Assembly: GCA_022836615.1 (NCBI GenBank)
Contig: MU405218.1
Span: 248,001 to 312,000 of the forward strand
Direction: 5' to 3'
Source: Annulohypoxylon bovei var. microspora
Taxonomy: Eukaryota > Ascomycota > Sordariomycetes > Xylariales > Hypoxylaceae
DNA length: 64,000 nucleotides
Shown here: positions 22,683 through 32,845 of the stretch, piece after piece
Layout: each line of letters begins with the position of its first letter
Numbering within the stretch: the first letter of the stretch is position 1
Made by a program: the position numbers and the translations under genes
Notes under the pieces: generated by a model
What the model was told of the DNA's origin: nothing
Database searches by the model: none
Seen by the model: the letters and a program-made list of their open reading frames with translations, nothing else

Positions 22683-24272
22683 AAGAGCGTATTGGTACCT
22701 AGTTATCTGATCTGCCTTGCTGCCTTTTAGGCGGGTATTGTAATAGTAATACGCGGTATAATGCAATTTTGCATGTGAAGAGACGAATAACGGCGGACGA
22801 TAACACATCACATGCTAGACTACCTAAAATAGTAGCTGACTTATTATGTGTGTATAAAAATGTAGATAGCGGAGGATTCTTGATATGGTCTAACTAATTG
22901 TATAATCTATTAAATCTATAATAAACGTTAATACAGTTAAATCATGGACGCTAAAGCAAGAGAGATGGGAGTCGAAAGTGAGGTGATAGGTAGAAGCTAG
23001 AAAATAGTAGTAATTTATGCCGAGCTTACATAAATGATTCGGTGCCAGTGCTCGGTAGACTTATACCGAACCGTGTTAGCCGTTCAGGCCGTTTAGGTTC
23101 CTGTGACTCTGACCGATGACGACAAAGTTGATTTCCCGCCCGTTACTTATTCGAACCTCGGTGCTTGTTGAAATATTACCTTCGTCTTAACCGACTCATC
23201 CGTATTTGATTCATTTACGCCTACCTAGGTAGAAAGTCCGAATATATATCCAAGCTGTTAAACATACCATTTAAAGACAAGATCTTGCTCAACTTGTCAG
23301 CTTGTCTTAGTGATAACTAGGTACAACCTAACAACTACAAAGAGTTTCTCATATTTCTGCTTGCAGCAAAAGGAATTTCCAACTTACCTAGTACCTGCCT
23401 ATTTACATTATCTATTAACTTTCAAATATTAAACTCTACCACTTTTGAGTTATACCAATTATCCATCCAACAAGTACAGATTGAATTGCTCTTTCTGTCT
23501 TTATTATCTAATACGTACATACTATAAGAGGTAACTACAACTATCCTTCCGGCCGCTAATGCTCTGACGTACTTTCCCTAGCTTGTCCTCTGTACCCCGC
23601 CAACCCCTCTACTCCCGTATTCTCCCCTCTAACTGGATCGCCTAGAACTTCATCCACTCCATCCCTATTCTATTATTACTCCAAACGAAAGTATCAGGCG
23701 ATCTCTGAGGCCACTGGTTCCACCTGGGTTAGGCCACTCTCCACGCGAACAGCAAATCGGCGGACCTATTATATTCACCGCGTTTCATATCCATCGGCCC
23801 ACCCTGGCAGAATGGCGTCAAAATAAATGGAGCATGTGCGAATTCGTGTTATTGTTACTGTATTGCACTGTGGTCTGAATTATCCCTTGGAGTACCTATC
23901 TAAGTAACTTACACATATTTTGAATAGCGGTCAAGGCTAATTAGGTAATGATGGGATAGATTAGCACACAGTCCAATACAGTGGCATTAGCACATGCTCC
24001 GTTTATTTTGACGCCATTCTGCCTGGCAGTAGGTTGGCATTAGATTCGCATTGAGATCCCCATAGCCCCAGAGAACCCTTAGTGTTGGTGTCAGTCGTCT
24101 AGGTGTGCCCCAGAGCAAAGAGCAAAACGAGCCAAAACTGCCCCTCGTTCGCCCCCCAACCCGGAGAGCTCCAGGGTCTTCCTGCATGAGACCTCTGCTA
24201 CTACCACACCTGCACACTCACCTATATCAATTGTCCTAACCTATCCATTTAAATATCTCGGTTCCTCAAACA
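22683..24272. other. Spacer containing a MITE-like element
   Basis: No coding gene. It holds the UFE1 3' UTR, an AT-rich middle with CTACCTAGGTAG at 23221-23232, the foldback element at 23808-24021, and the promoter of the aminotransferase. A possible 17-codon upstream ORF starts at 24186 and ends at 24239. Confidence 0.55.
23808..24021. mobile_element. MITE-like foldback element with TIRs and CCTGG target duplication
   Basis: A 214-bp non-coding segment begins CAGAATGGCGTC and ends with the reverse complement GACGCCATTCTG. The first 32 bases (23808-23839) pair with the last 32 (23990-24021) with one mismatch. A second block sharing ACTGTATTG.ACTGTG and TATCCC extends the homology inward to about 23886 and 23953, leaving a 66-nt loop. 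The direct pentamer CCTGG lies immediately outside both ends (23803-23807 and 24022-24026), as a target-site duplication would. No transposase frame is inside, so the element would be non-autonomous. Superfamily is unassigned; CAG termini occur in several DNA transposon groups. Confidence 0.65.
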
Positions 24273-25845
24273 ATGCCCTTCGATCCATCATATCACGGTC
24301 AATCAGTTTCTAGAGTCAAAAGCATAGCTAGACACATGTCGCCGCCTTCAGCAACAAGTTTTACCGCCGAGGTTGTCCCTCAGGCACCTGAGGACCCTCT
24401 GTTCGGGCTTATGAGAGCTTATCGAGCTGATCAAGATGCTAAGAAAGTTGACCTAGTATGCGTCATTACTACCGCAATCACATATGAACAGTGTTACTAA
24501 CTAGAATCTAGGGTATTGGAGCTTACCGTGACGATACTGCTAAACCCTGGGTATTGCCAGTCGTGAAGAAGGTATTTATCTTACTCTCGTCATCCCTCTC
24601 AAATATTGTATCCATCTACATAAGAAGAGAAGGGAGCAAAAGGAAAGCAAGAAACCGGCAGAGAAAGCTCACTGCATTAGCTCAAATTTAGCTCACCGTA
24701 CCTCGTGTAACATTGCTGCATTTCGTTTCATTTTGACTCACTTTACTCACCACTCCCCCTTATCCAAATAGGCAGACGAGATCCTTCGAAACGATCCCGA
24801 ACTAAACCACGAATATGCTCCCATTGCTGGTATTACCTCCTTTACTAGCAAGGCCGCCGAGTTGATCCTCGGTGGTACCGACTCGCCTGCCATCAAGGAG
24901 AAGCGTGTCACCTCTGTACAAACCATCTCCGGCACCGGTGCCGTACATTTGGGAGCTCTCTTTCTTGCCAAGTTTTACACGGGCAACAAGCAAGTCTACC
25001 TCTCAGATCCTACCTGGGCAAACCACAACCAAATCTTCACAAATGTTGGTGTCCCCATCGCTAAGTACCCCTATTTCTCGAAGGAGACGAGAGGGTTAGA
25101 CTTCGAGGGCATGAAGGCCGCCTTACTAGGTGCCCCAGATCGATCGGTTGTCTTGCTACATGCTTGTGCACACAACCCTACCGGTGTAGATCCCACCCTA
25201 GAGCAATGGAAGGAGATCGCCGAACTTGTGCGCCAGAAGAACCACTTCCCCTTCTTCGACTGCGCATACCAGGGCTTTGCGACTGGTGATCTGATGAAGG
25301 ACAACGCGGCCGTTCGTTACTTCGTCGAACAGGGCTTCGAGTTAGTAGTAGCTCAGAGCTTTGCCAAGAACTTTGGTCTCTACGGTGAGCGGGCAGGCTG
25401 CTTCCACTTCGTAACCGCTCCCGCGCCAGACGCAGAGTCTACCATCGGCCGAATTGCATCCCAACTGGCTATCCTGCAACGGTCTGAGATCTCCAACCCC
25501 CCGCTGTACGGTGCTCGCATCGCCAGCACTGTCCTGAACGACGCTCAGCTCTTTGCGGAGTGGGAGGAGAATCTACGGACCATGTCCGGCCGCATCATCG
25601 CCATGCGCAAGGCCTTGCGAGAGAAGTTAGAAGAACTGGGTACCCCAGGCACCTGGAACCACATCACGGATCAGATCGGGATGTTCAGTTTTACCGGGCT
25701 GACGGAACCACAAGTCCTGAAGATCCGCTCGGACTTCCACATCTATATGACTAAGAACGGTCGCATCAGCATGGCAGGTCTGAATACAAGAAACGTCGAG
25801 TATGTTGCCAAGGCGATTGATAAGATCGTTCGGGAAAGTCAGTAA
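24273..25845 (+). CDS. Aspartate aminotransferase (PLP, class I)
   Basis: Three exons (24273-24455, 24512-24571, 24772-25845) give 438 residues. Interconverts aspartate + 2-oxoglutarate and oxaloacetate + glutamate. Recognised by VDLGIGAYRDD across the first junction, SDPTWANH, HACAHNPTGVDPT, and the PLP-lysine motif SFAKNFGLYGERAG (lysine at about 280), then GRISMAGLN at the C-terminus. M22 (24336) would give a 417-residue protein nearer the cytosolic family length. The extra 21 residues hold one Lys and two Arg but also an Asp, so they are at best a weak mitochondrial signal. The second intron is 200 nt. A 17-codon upstream ORF may sit in the leader. Confidence 0.94.
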
Positions 25846-27454
25846 AGGAAATGAGGGGTTTGACGTCGATCGACTTATGGGAATTTACGTGCTTTACTGG
25901 GGTTTCGGTTCGGGGAATAACGAAAACGGATTAGGGCATGCAACTCTCCTCGTTACTGCGTCGAATTTCAATGCTCCGGGCTAACGGCTAGAATGGAATA
26001 TGATCAATGATAGATGGATGCATCGAATTTCTGCAGCATTTGGTCTCGTGAGAACTCGATTTGGCCGTAACTAACATCTGGGGATATCAGTTCTTTTCTG
26101 ACATAGCCTATAGCAGTCCAGAACTCCACCCCCCTAATATTAGACCGGTTATTAGTATTACTTCTCCGGTTTTCAGCTATCGAAGCGAGGCTACCTAGGT
26201 ACGACTGTGGCCACGCTTTGTTCCATGCGGGATGCACCGGACTCCTGATTCATGCCGTGGCCTCTAGGTGTGCCAACCCATCAACATCAGATGGTCAGTT
26301 CTGCGTAGCGATTCACGAATCCTTTAATTCCTTATCCATATATTAGCTGAGTGTTTACATACACGTATGTAAGGGAACCCGAAGCTTTCATACCACAATG
26401 ACGCCTCCTAATCTGACTGGTAGCCTTACGACTACGACAACGACAACGTCAAGAAAATACACCAGTAAATATCTATCTTACGTAGCATCACGGGAGGATG
26501 ACCGTTGGATGAGGCGGTTTTCTACTCGTGAAGCGAGAACGGACGACGGAACGAAAGCGATAGGCTCGTGCCGTCGTGCCGTTATTCTAATTTTGTCTCA
26601 CGAAGGCCGTTGCACTTGTGGTGGGTTGGGTAAGAGAACATGTAAGAAGGAAGGCGAGCTAGCGAGGCTGGAGGGACGCGTAAGTTGGCGGACTCGACAC
26701 ATTCCACCACGTTCGGAAGGACGGCCTGTGGCGCCACTGGCGTGAGACGGCCCGGGCCAGTAGGAGGACAGATCAGCACGACCTCTTAACTGCCTTGATA
26801 TTACCCCACGGGACGCCCGAACGTCCGTAGCACCGAAACGCATCGCCCGACATCGTCGTCGGCGCATGACTGTCATCCTGGGGACGCAGACACAGTGACG
26901 GTTACCGTGGCACCGTGGCGCCCGCGGATGCGTTTGCAGATCGCGCGCGCGTCATCCAAGGTCAGGGGAAGCTGGAATCCAACCCGACGGCTCTGGATTG
27001 GTCGGCCTTGCTTGACGCTTGGATGATCTGTAGGAAGGGCTGACTGGCTTGACTATTTACAGGTAGACACCAAGCTTTATTACCTCACTTCCCTACTCGG
27101 GAGATGATGCACAGGCCGTTGGCTAGGACTCTCGCCCGCGAATAGCATCGACGGGGCTAGACCACGCCTGGAGTGTGCGATGTTTCATGAGGGTGATACT
27201 TAGCTTGGTACTCAGAACGACGTGATGGAATCAGGTTTTTTCGGCTCCGAGTGATGAGGACGGTGAGTGCGATGTCGTGACTAAGTCGTAGACGACGAGT
27301 TTATTTAAAGGGGAGGTCGACCGTGGCTTGGGGCTTGAGAAGTTGTCCTTGATCAAACGAAACTTGGAAAACAATAGCAACTTACAACTTTGATCTCAAC
27401 TTACAGTTTACTTACAACTTTACTTTAACATTTACTATCAACAACTAAGCAATC
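25846..27454. other. Spacer between the aminotransferase and a small-protein gene
   Basis: No convincing gene. Overlapping small frames on both strands around 26398-26876 have low-complexity or Arg-rich composition typical of chance. TACCTAGGTA occurs at 26192-26201. A TATA-like TATTTAAAG is at 27302-27310, about 145 bp before the next start codon, followed by a leader with repeated ACTTACAACTT words. Confidence 0.5.
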
Positions 27455-28032
27455 ATGTCGGTTATTCCGTTCATTCTCGCCGGCCAGTTCGAAGAAGTCG
27501 GCAAGGCCTTCAGCGAGGCTGTGAAGCCCGACTTTGAAGGTAAGCGCCCCTTTACCCTTCCTCTACTCCCTTCCTACACTCCCTTCCTACACTCCCTTCC
27601 TACACTCCCTTCCCTATCTAACGACCTACTTAATAAATCTCTTTAACCCCCCTCCACTAACATCCTATCCCAGTGGTCTACTTCACCACGTCCCCGCAGT
27701 CGGCGCTCACCGACATCCCGCTGGTCCTCAAGGGCGAGATCCCCACGCCGTCGTCCAAGGTGGGGTCGGGCAACCTGGCCCACGGCACGCCCAAGGCCGT
27801 GGTCGTCGGCGCCCAGGTCTACGACGACGCCTGGCTCGAGGCCGCGCGCCAGGAGCTGCGCGCCGCCGGCAAGCGCGTGCCCTTCCTCAAGCCTGACACC
27901 ACCGGCGCCCAGGGCGGCGGTAGCCAGGGCGACAGGGCCCAGGCTGCTGCTGAGAGGGTCGCCAAGGCGTTGAGGAAGCTCGAGGGCGAGGGCAAACTCG
28001 ATGGTGAGGACGATGGCGTTTATATTTACTAG
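27455..28032 (+). CDS. Small conserved-looking fungal protein, function unknown
   Basis: Two exons (27455-27539 and 27674-28032) give 147 residues. I cannot name a family. The alternating hydrophobic/polar pattern (SVIPFILAGQF, EVVYFTTSP, KAVVVGAQVYDD) suggests a small alpha/beta fold; the C-terminal 45 residues are Gly/Lys/Glu-rich and helical. The splice junction reads PDFE/VVYF with phase 1. The intron contains a 13-bp pyrimidine minisatellite. Exon 2 is very GC-rich at third positions, and the promoter has a clear TATA-like box and an A/C-rich leader, which may mean strong expression; that is inference. Confidence 0.75.
27570..27613 (+). repeat. 13-bp intronic minisatellite (CTTCCTACACTCC, 3.4 copies)
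   Basis: Three perfect head-to-tail copies of CTTCCTACACTCC and a partial fourth lie inside the single intron of the 147-residue protein gene. The repeat is all but pyrimidine-only on the sense strand, so copy-number change would lengthen the polypyrimidine region without touching coding sequence. Confidence 0.85.
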
Positions 28033-28722
28033 GGGGCTGCTGTGGCAGTGTGTGAGGAACGATGCAGGGAGGGAAGCTGATGTTGTGTTGTTCTTTTGAG
28101 TGGTAGGGTATGATAGGATAAGCGGCAACAGTATGGTTCATCCGGTAGTGGCCCTGACCGTAGGCTACGATGGATATCGCTTACCCCTATCATAACTACG
28201 TCTGCAGAATGGATTTACTAAACGAGATACCTAGGCCGTCTGAGCTATAGTAACGTGCGAAGTACTCGCGTCTGAGAGAGACGTGGGTTGCTTCGTAGCT
28301 ATTTCGTTTGTAGGAAAAAAGGAAATCGAATAAAAAATTAGATAGTCTCAACTTTTAGTTTGGATGGTCGTGAGATGTGGGATAGAAACGAAACTACCTT
28401 CTTCTTTGATGTCTATTTAAACTGAAATTGTCTCTAAGACGGGAATAACCTAGGTAGACATGTAGACCTATTAAAGAAAGTATAACAGGAAGATAGGTTG
28501 ACTTATGTCTTGAATTGTGGTTGATCGAATGCATATAGAGTGTATAATAGTGCTTATTGATGCATAAACTCACTAGATGTATACCTGATATGCGTTACCC
28601 CACTAACGCGAATGGTTGATACCTGATTCATCTCATCGTACCTGGCTGTAACAACAACTTCTCATCATCTTTATAAGTAACTGAATCTTTCATAATGTCA
28701 CTAAAAATCTGGGATATCAAAT
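28033..28722. other. Spacer between two unnamed plus-strand genes
   Basis: AT-rich spacer holding the upstream gene's 3' UTR and the downstream promoter. One ACGCGA lies near 28617. No gene or repeat seen. Confidence 0.45.
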
Positions 28723-29876
28723 ATGGCGCGTAAACTCCCATGGAAACGGGCTGAGGGAGGGTTGGCCAGTACTCCAAAGTCAGCTACGCCGACTCCCGTT
28801 CGGCATCAGAAAGTAAAACGCGACGATTTCGATGGAGATGATAAGGAGTCAGGAGCTTCACCGGCACCGAATAAGAGGATAAAGAAATCCCCTTCTGGGT
28901 CTACAGCGCCTAGTAAAGTGCCCCGGGCTGGGTCAACATCGCCTCCTTTAGAGCCACTGCCAGAAAGGTGCGTGTAGTTCATCTTAAGACATTTGTAAAC
29001 TCATCTAATATGACCTCTAGTTACATGGTTGAAGGGCTTGAGCATGATGATCTGTACCGCATGGTAGAGGATGAATTTCTCTCGACCGCGCAGCTATTTA
29101 CCGCTCATCTTCACGCCGCGGAATACCATCGGTTGAAAGCTGCCTCTAAATCGCAAAATGCGGACACCATTAGAAATATTTCTAGGCCGGTAGTCGGTCG
29201 AATGACTGATCTGGTTAAGAAGAAACAGGAGCGCAAGACCCGCCTCGGGAAGCAGAGAGAGGCGGCTAGAAAGGCGGCGGCAAACAAAGGCCAAGATGAC
29301 GGCCTTGCAGAGAGTAAAAGTAAAGGCGATGCGTGGCAGAGCGCATCGCTGTATGGGCTCATGGAAAGTCCAAGAAAGAAAGCCATCCGCTTGGATAATC
29401 TCACGAAGGTGGCGACTACGACACGTGCTGCCGCGGGCTTCAACACTGCTGAATCTCTATCATCATTTGCTACTCCTCGTCGAGCCCTGGGCGATCTTTC
29501 TGGTAGTAAACCTATAGCCAAGCCGGCATTGAAGGATGCTAGTGAAACGGAGGACGATGATGAAATCCAGGCATCCCCTTCTCTTGAGATACGTACGAAG
29601 TCGACGTGGAAAGCATCGCCATCTACGACTCTATTTCCAAAGTCAAGACAGACGCAAAGTGTCACAAGGGATAGTCCATCATCATCTACTGTTCACAAAA
29701 CAATTCCCAAGGCCACGAAAGACGCCGACTCATCCGACGACGCCTCAGGGGACTTCCTCGCACGTCTCAAACAGCGGCAAGAAGACCGCGCGCGCGCACG
29801 CGAGCAGCGCAAACAAGCAGCGAGCAAAGCTCATGCGAAGCGATCAACAGACGATATCATTCCCGGCTTTCTATAA
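28723..29876 (+). CDS. Basic nuclear-type protein, function unknown
   Basis: Two exons (28723-28967 and 29021-29876) give 366 residues; the phase-2 junction reads PLPE/SYMVEG. No family is recognised. The first 80 residues are Lys/Ser/Pro-rich with NKRIKKSP, a probable nuclear signal. Residues about 82-135 form the only compact, probably conserved block (YMVEGLEHDDLYRMVEDEF, then TAQLFTAHLHAAEYHRL). The middle is Ser/Thr-rich. The C-terminus is a charged helix (FLARLKQRQEDRARAREQRK) ending DDIIPGFL. The layout suits a chromatin- or DNA-associated adaptor, but no function is claimed. The stop codon lies 24 bp from the stop of the opposing dioxygenase gene. Confidence 0.78.
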
Positions 29877-29900
29877 TACACACACCCCTACATACGTACA

Positions 29901-31199
29901 CTAAGGCTTGGGTGCGTAGGGCGTCTGGTATGGGGCCTCGGCCTGCGGCGTGATGCGCGCGAGGTGCCTGCGCTGGCCGCTCTTCCAGTCCAGCAGCGCC
30001 GAGTGCTGGGTCACGCGGTTGTCCCACACGACGACCGTGCCCTCCTCCCACTTCACGCGCGCCTGGAAGTCGGCCCCGTACGCCAGGTGGTCGTACAGGA
30101 ACTTCAGGATCGCGTCGGATTCTTCCTTCTTGAGGCCGACGATGTCGCGGGTAACTAGATGTAGTTTGCGTTTAGTATATAGGCGCGTACGGAGTGTGGA
30201 TAGTACGGATAGTGTGGGTAGGAGATGGTAGATGGTAGATAGGAGAACTTGACTTGACTTACACTGCGGATTTACGTACAGCGCCTTCTCGCCGGTGGCG
30301 GGGTGCGAGCGCACGATCGGGTGCGCGCTCACGACGGGCTCGCGGCGCTTGATGCTGTCCTTCGCGACCGAGGCGTTGACCTGCTCGACGCCGGAGTGCG
30401 TGGCCCGCAGCCCGTGCAGGCGCTCCTGGAAGAGCGGGCTCAGGCGGTTGTACGCCTCGACGGCGTCCACGAACAGCGTGTCGCCGCCGGTCTCGGGCTT
30501 GTCCAGGATGTACAGGAACGTGGTGCCCGGCGGCTGGTTCTCGTACGACACGTCCGAGTGCCACGCCACCGAGCTGGTCCTGTTCTCGAAGAACGTCTCG
30601 TGCGTCTTGTCCCCCTCCCCGCGGTGCACGAGGTGGATCTCCGGGTGGCCGGCGGGCGAGCCCGACGTCGGGTGGATGTGGTGGCGCCCGAAGTAGCCGC
30701 CGAACTCCAGCGCTTTGTCGATGGGCAGGCTGGCGAAGTCCTGGTCGCGGAATGCGACTACCTTCCTCTCGGCTACGTAGCGGGCTAGCTGGTCCTTGCC
30801 GGCGTTGCTGAGGGAGCTTAGCTGAACGCCGCGGACCTCTGTTCCGATGGTCGGCGTGAGATGGTTCACGGCAGCGCTCTCTGGGAGAAGCTCGGGGTAC
30901 GAGGTATCGGCGTCCTTGCCGTGCTCGTAGTGCTCAAATGGCTGCAGAGGCGCGTACTTCTGGTTTGGGTTCCATGTTGGCAGGTAGTTAGGGTACTATG
31001 GAGGAATTAGCACCACGTTTACGGTATCATCCTAATAGAACTATCTCACCTTAGCCGCCTTAGCTGCCGTCTTGCCTTCCTCGACGTCCTTGTCGTACTT
31101 GACAGGAGCCATCTCCTTGTACGGATTGAAGAGCCGCGCCTTCAGGGTCAGCGGCAGAGCCGGAGCCTCGGTCTCAGTGAAAGTAGCAGATGGAGCCAT
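29901..31199 (-). CDS. TauD/TfdA-type Fe(II)/2-oxoglutarate dioxygenase
   Basis: Three exons (31199-31050, 30995-30263, 30154-29901) encode 378 residues. Fungal relatives include sulfonate/alpha-ketoglutarate dioxygenases that release sulfite from taurine-like compounds; the substrate here is not determined. The iron-binding HxD is in WHSDVSYE, the distal histidine in VTQHSALLDW, and the 2-oxoglutarate-binding Arg in RRHLARIT. The N-terminal extension contains YPNYLPTWNP and YAPLQPFEHYEHG, common in the fungal group. Intron 2 follows VNPQ and restores the family's NPQFTRDIVG. A TATA-like TATATAATC lies about 80 bp upstream. Confidence 0.9.
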
Positions 31200-32845
31200 A
31201 TTTGCGAAACAAGCTGTGCGACTTGGTGGTGTTCACTCCCCAGGAAACCGGAAATGGCGAGCTCCCCTCGCTGATTATATATACAAGCCCAACACAGCAT
31301 CCCGTATACACTACCCCGAGCTATGCTGATGTGCGAGCAAGGACCTTATCACGCAACACATCTGCCGTTCCAATAGGAATCCGGGCATTGCCAGCTACTG
31401 CGACGCGAACCCCGTCGTCGAGCGACCTTATCAGATCCGATCGGAGCGTTCGAAGCTTCTGTCTGGCTGGCGGGTTGACCCCGCGCGCGCGCTGGGCGTC
31501 GACGCACGCGATGTTGCTATCGCGCGCCGCGATCACGTCATCCAGCAATTCGTGGTAATTGCAACCAAACTTGCCGGGACTCGGTCGCTGGCGCCTCTGA
31601 TACGTGTTTTACCTGCGAACCCCCCCCTTTTTATATTTATGGAGGAGGCTAGTCGGGATGGATTGCTAAATCTGATGTGTAACGGGATCTTGGCTGGGCA
31701 GAGTTATACGTAGCCCTGCTTTTGCGTGTTCTCGTTTCGTGCTGCGGAGTATCTGTCTTTAGGATAGGTATTCTAAGTAGCGAGTGGGTATAAGGATAGT
31801 AGAAGAGTAAATAGCGGGTTTTAAGAGAATCGTCATCAGGCTAGTTTAGTTCCTTGGTCAAATTTTATCTACTATATCATCGATGTCGTCGTCGGCTTCG
31901 GCAGAGCTAGTTTCCAATTCGGGACTAGATATGTACCCGTTCATCGATGACCCATCTCCGTCGGAAACAGCCGGATGATATCCTTCCTATTGTCTTTCCC
32001 GAGGTGGGAGCTGATTTCTAAGCAGCTAATTTATAGATACCGGTAGTACTCCGTTTCCCTTCTGATTCCCAAGTGAACACTTTCTAGTCAACAAGACTCC
32101 TAGGACAGGAAGCGTTGTCGTTTTCGCTAAACCAAAATCCCTGAAGGGAGCCTCAATCCTAATATCCATCGGACTCCCAACCCCAGTTCAATAGGAATGG
32201 AATCCTAGAAAACCATCTCGTGTGGATTCGAGTATCTGCTGACCCTTGAAGACCTGAAAACATAGAGTTATTACTAATCGTTCCTTTGGGTATATATCAC
32301 TAATAGACCGTCGTATAATCGCCTCTTATTCTTAAGTAAGATACACATGCGAAACGTCGCACGTAGGCCGTAGCTTCGGCGCTTCACTTAGAGTCTAGCT
32401 GTCTAGGACTTGTCAGGGACTCCTACTAATAATTAAGGATTGCGGCACAGCACAGCTTACCCTTGCTATATTTACTGGTATCCCCATTGACAGTAAGGCT
32501 GAGGGAGATCCCTACAGAACCTAATCTAGCGCCAAGGGCTCGCATTGGCCCCTCATCATAAAAATCCCTACAGGCGTAGAACCATTGGTCGTCTCGATGG
32601 AGCGCTGAAAAGCATCGTGAAAAGTCCGAGCTTGGCACGCATAGGATTGGTCCTACCAAGGGAGTTAGGGAACACAAATAGTGAGATGTGACCTGATTGT
32701 AATTATAATACTCGGCGCCTTGATCGTCGCGAACTTCCCTTTACCTTCGTTACCTAGTCTAATATGAATTATACGCGTTGCCCCTACGGTAGGTAGTGGC
32801 GGCGAACGATCTCAGAGAAATAGCTGGACTTGCAGCATTGGCGAA
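31200..32845. other. Divergent spacer between the dioxygenase and DUF3176 genes
   Basis: Bidirectional promoter region. Open frames at 31190-31558 overlap the dioxygenase start on the other strand and have no coding signature. ACGCGT occurs once at 32773-32778. A TATA box for the dioxygenase is listed separately. Nothing else is recognised. Confidence 0.5.
31273..31283 (-). promoter_or_regulatory. TATA-like box of the dioxygenase gene
   Basis: The minus strand reads GTATATATAATC about 75-85 bp before the dioxygenase ATG, a plausible TATA box for an inducible gene. No mapped transcript start is available. Confidence 0.4.

Noticed and set aside
26398..26876. Possible short gene in the 25.8-27.4 kb spacer
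   Set aside because: Thr-run and Arg-rich frames overlap on both strands, with no splice pattern or domain.
28968..29020. Extended upstream start for the 366-residue protein
   Set aside because: The extra codons are the intron of the two-exon model. Splicing joins a basic N-terminal exon in frame.
18884..31199. Secondary-metabolite cluster around the MFS transporter and the dioxygenase
   Set aside because: No core synthase or pathway regulator is present; the neighbours are housekeeping genes.
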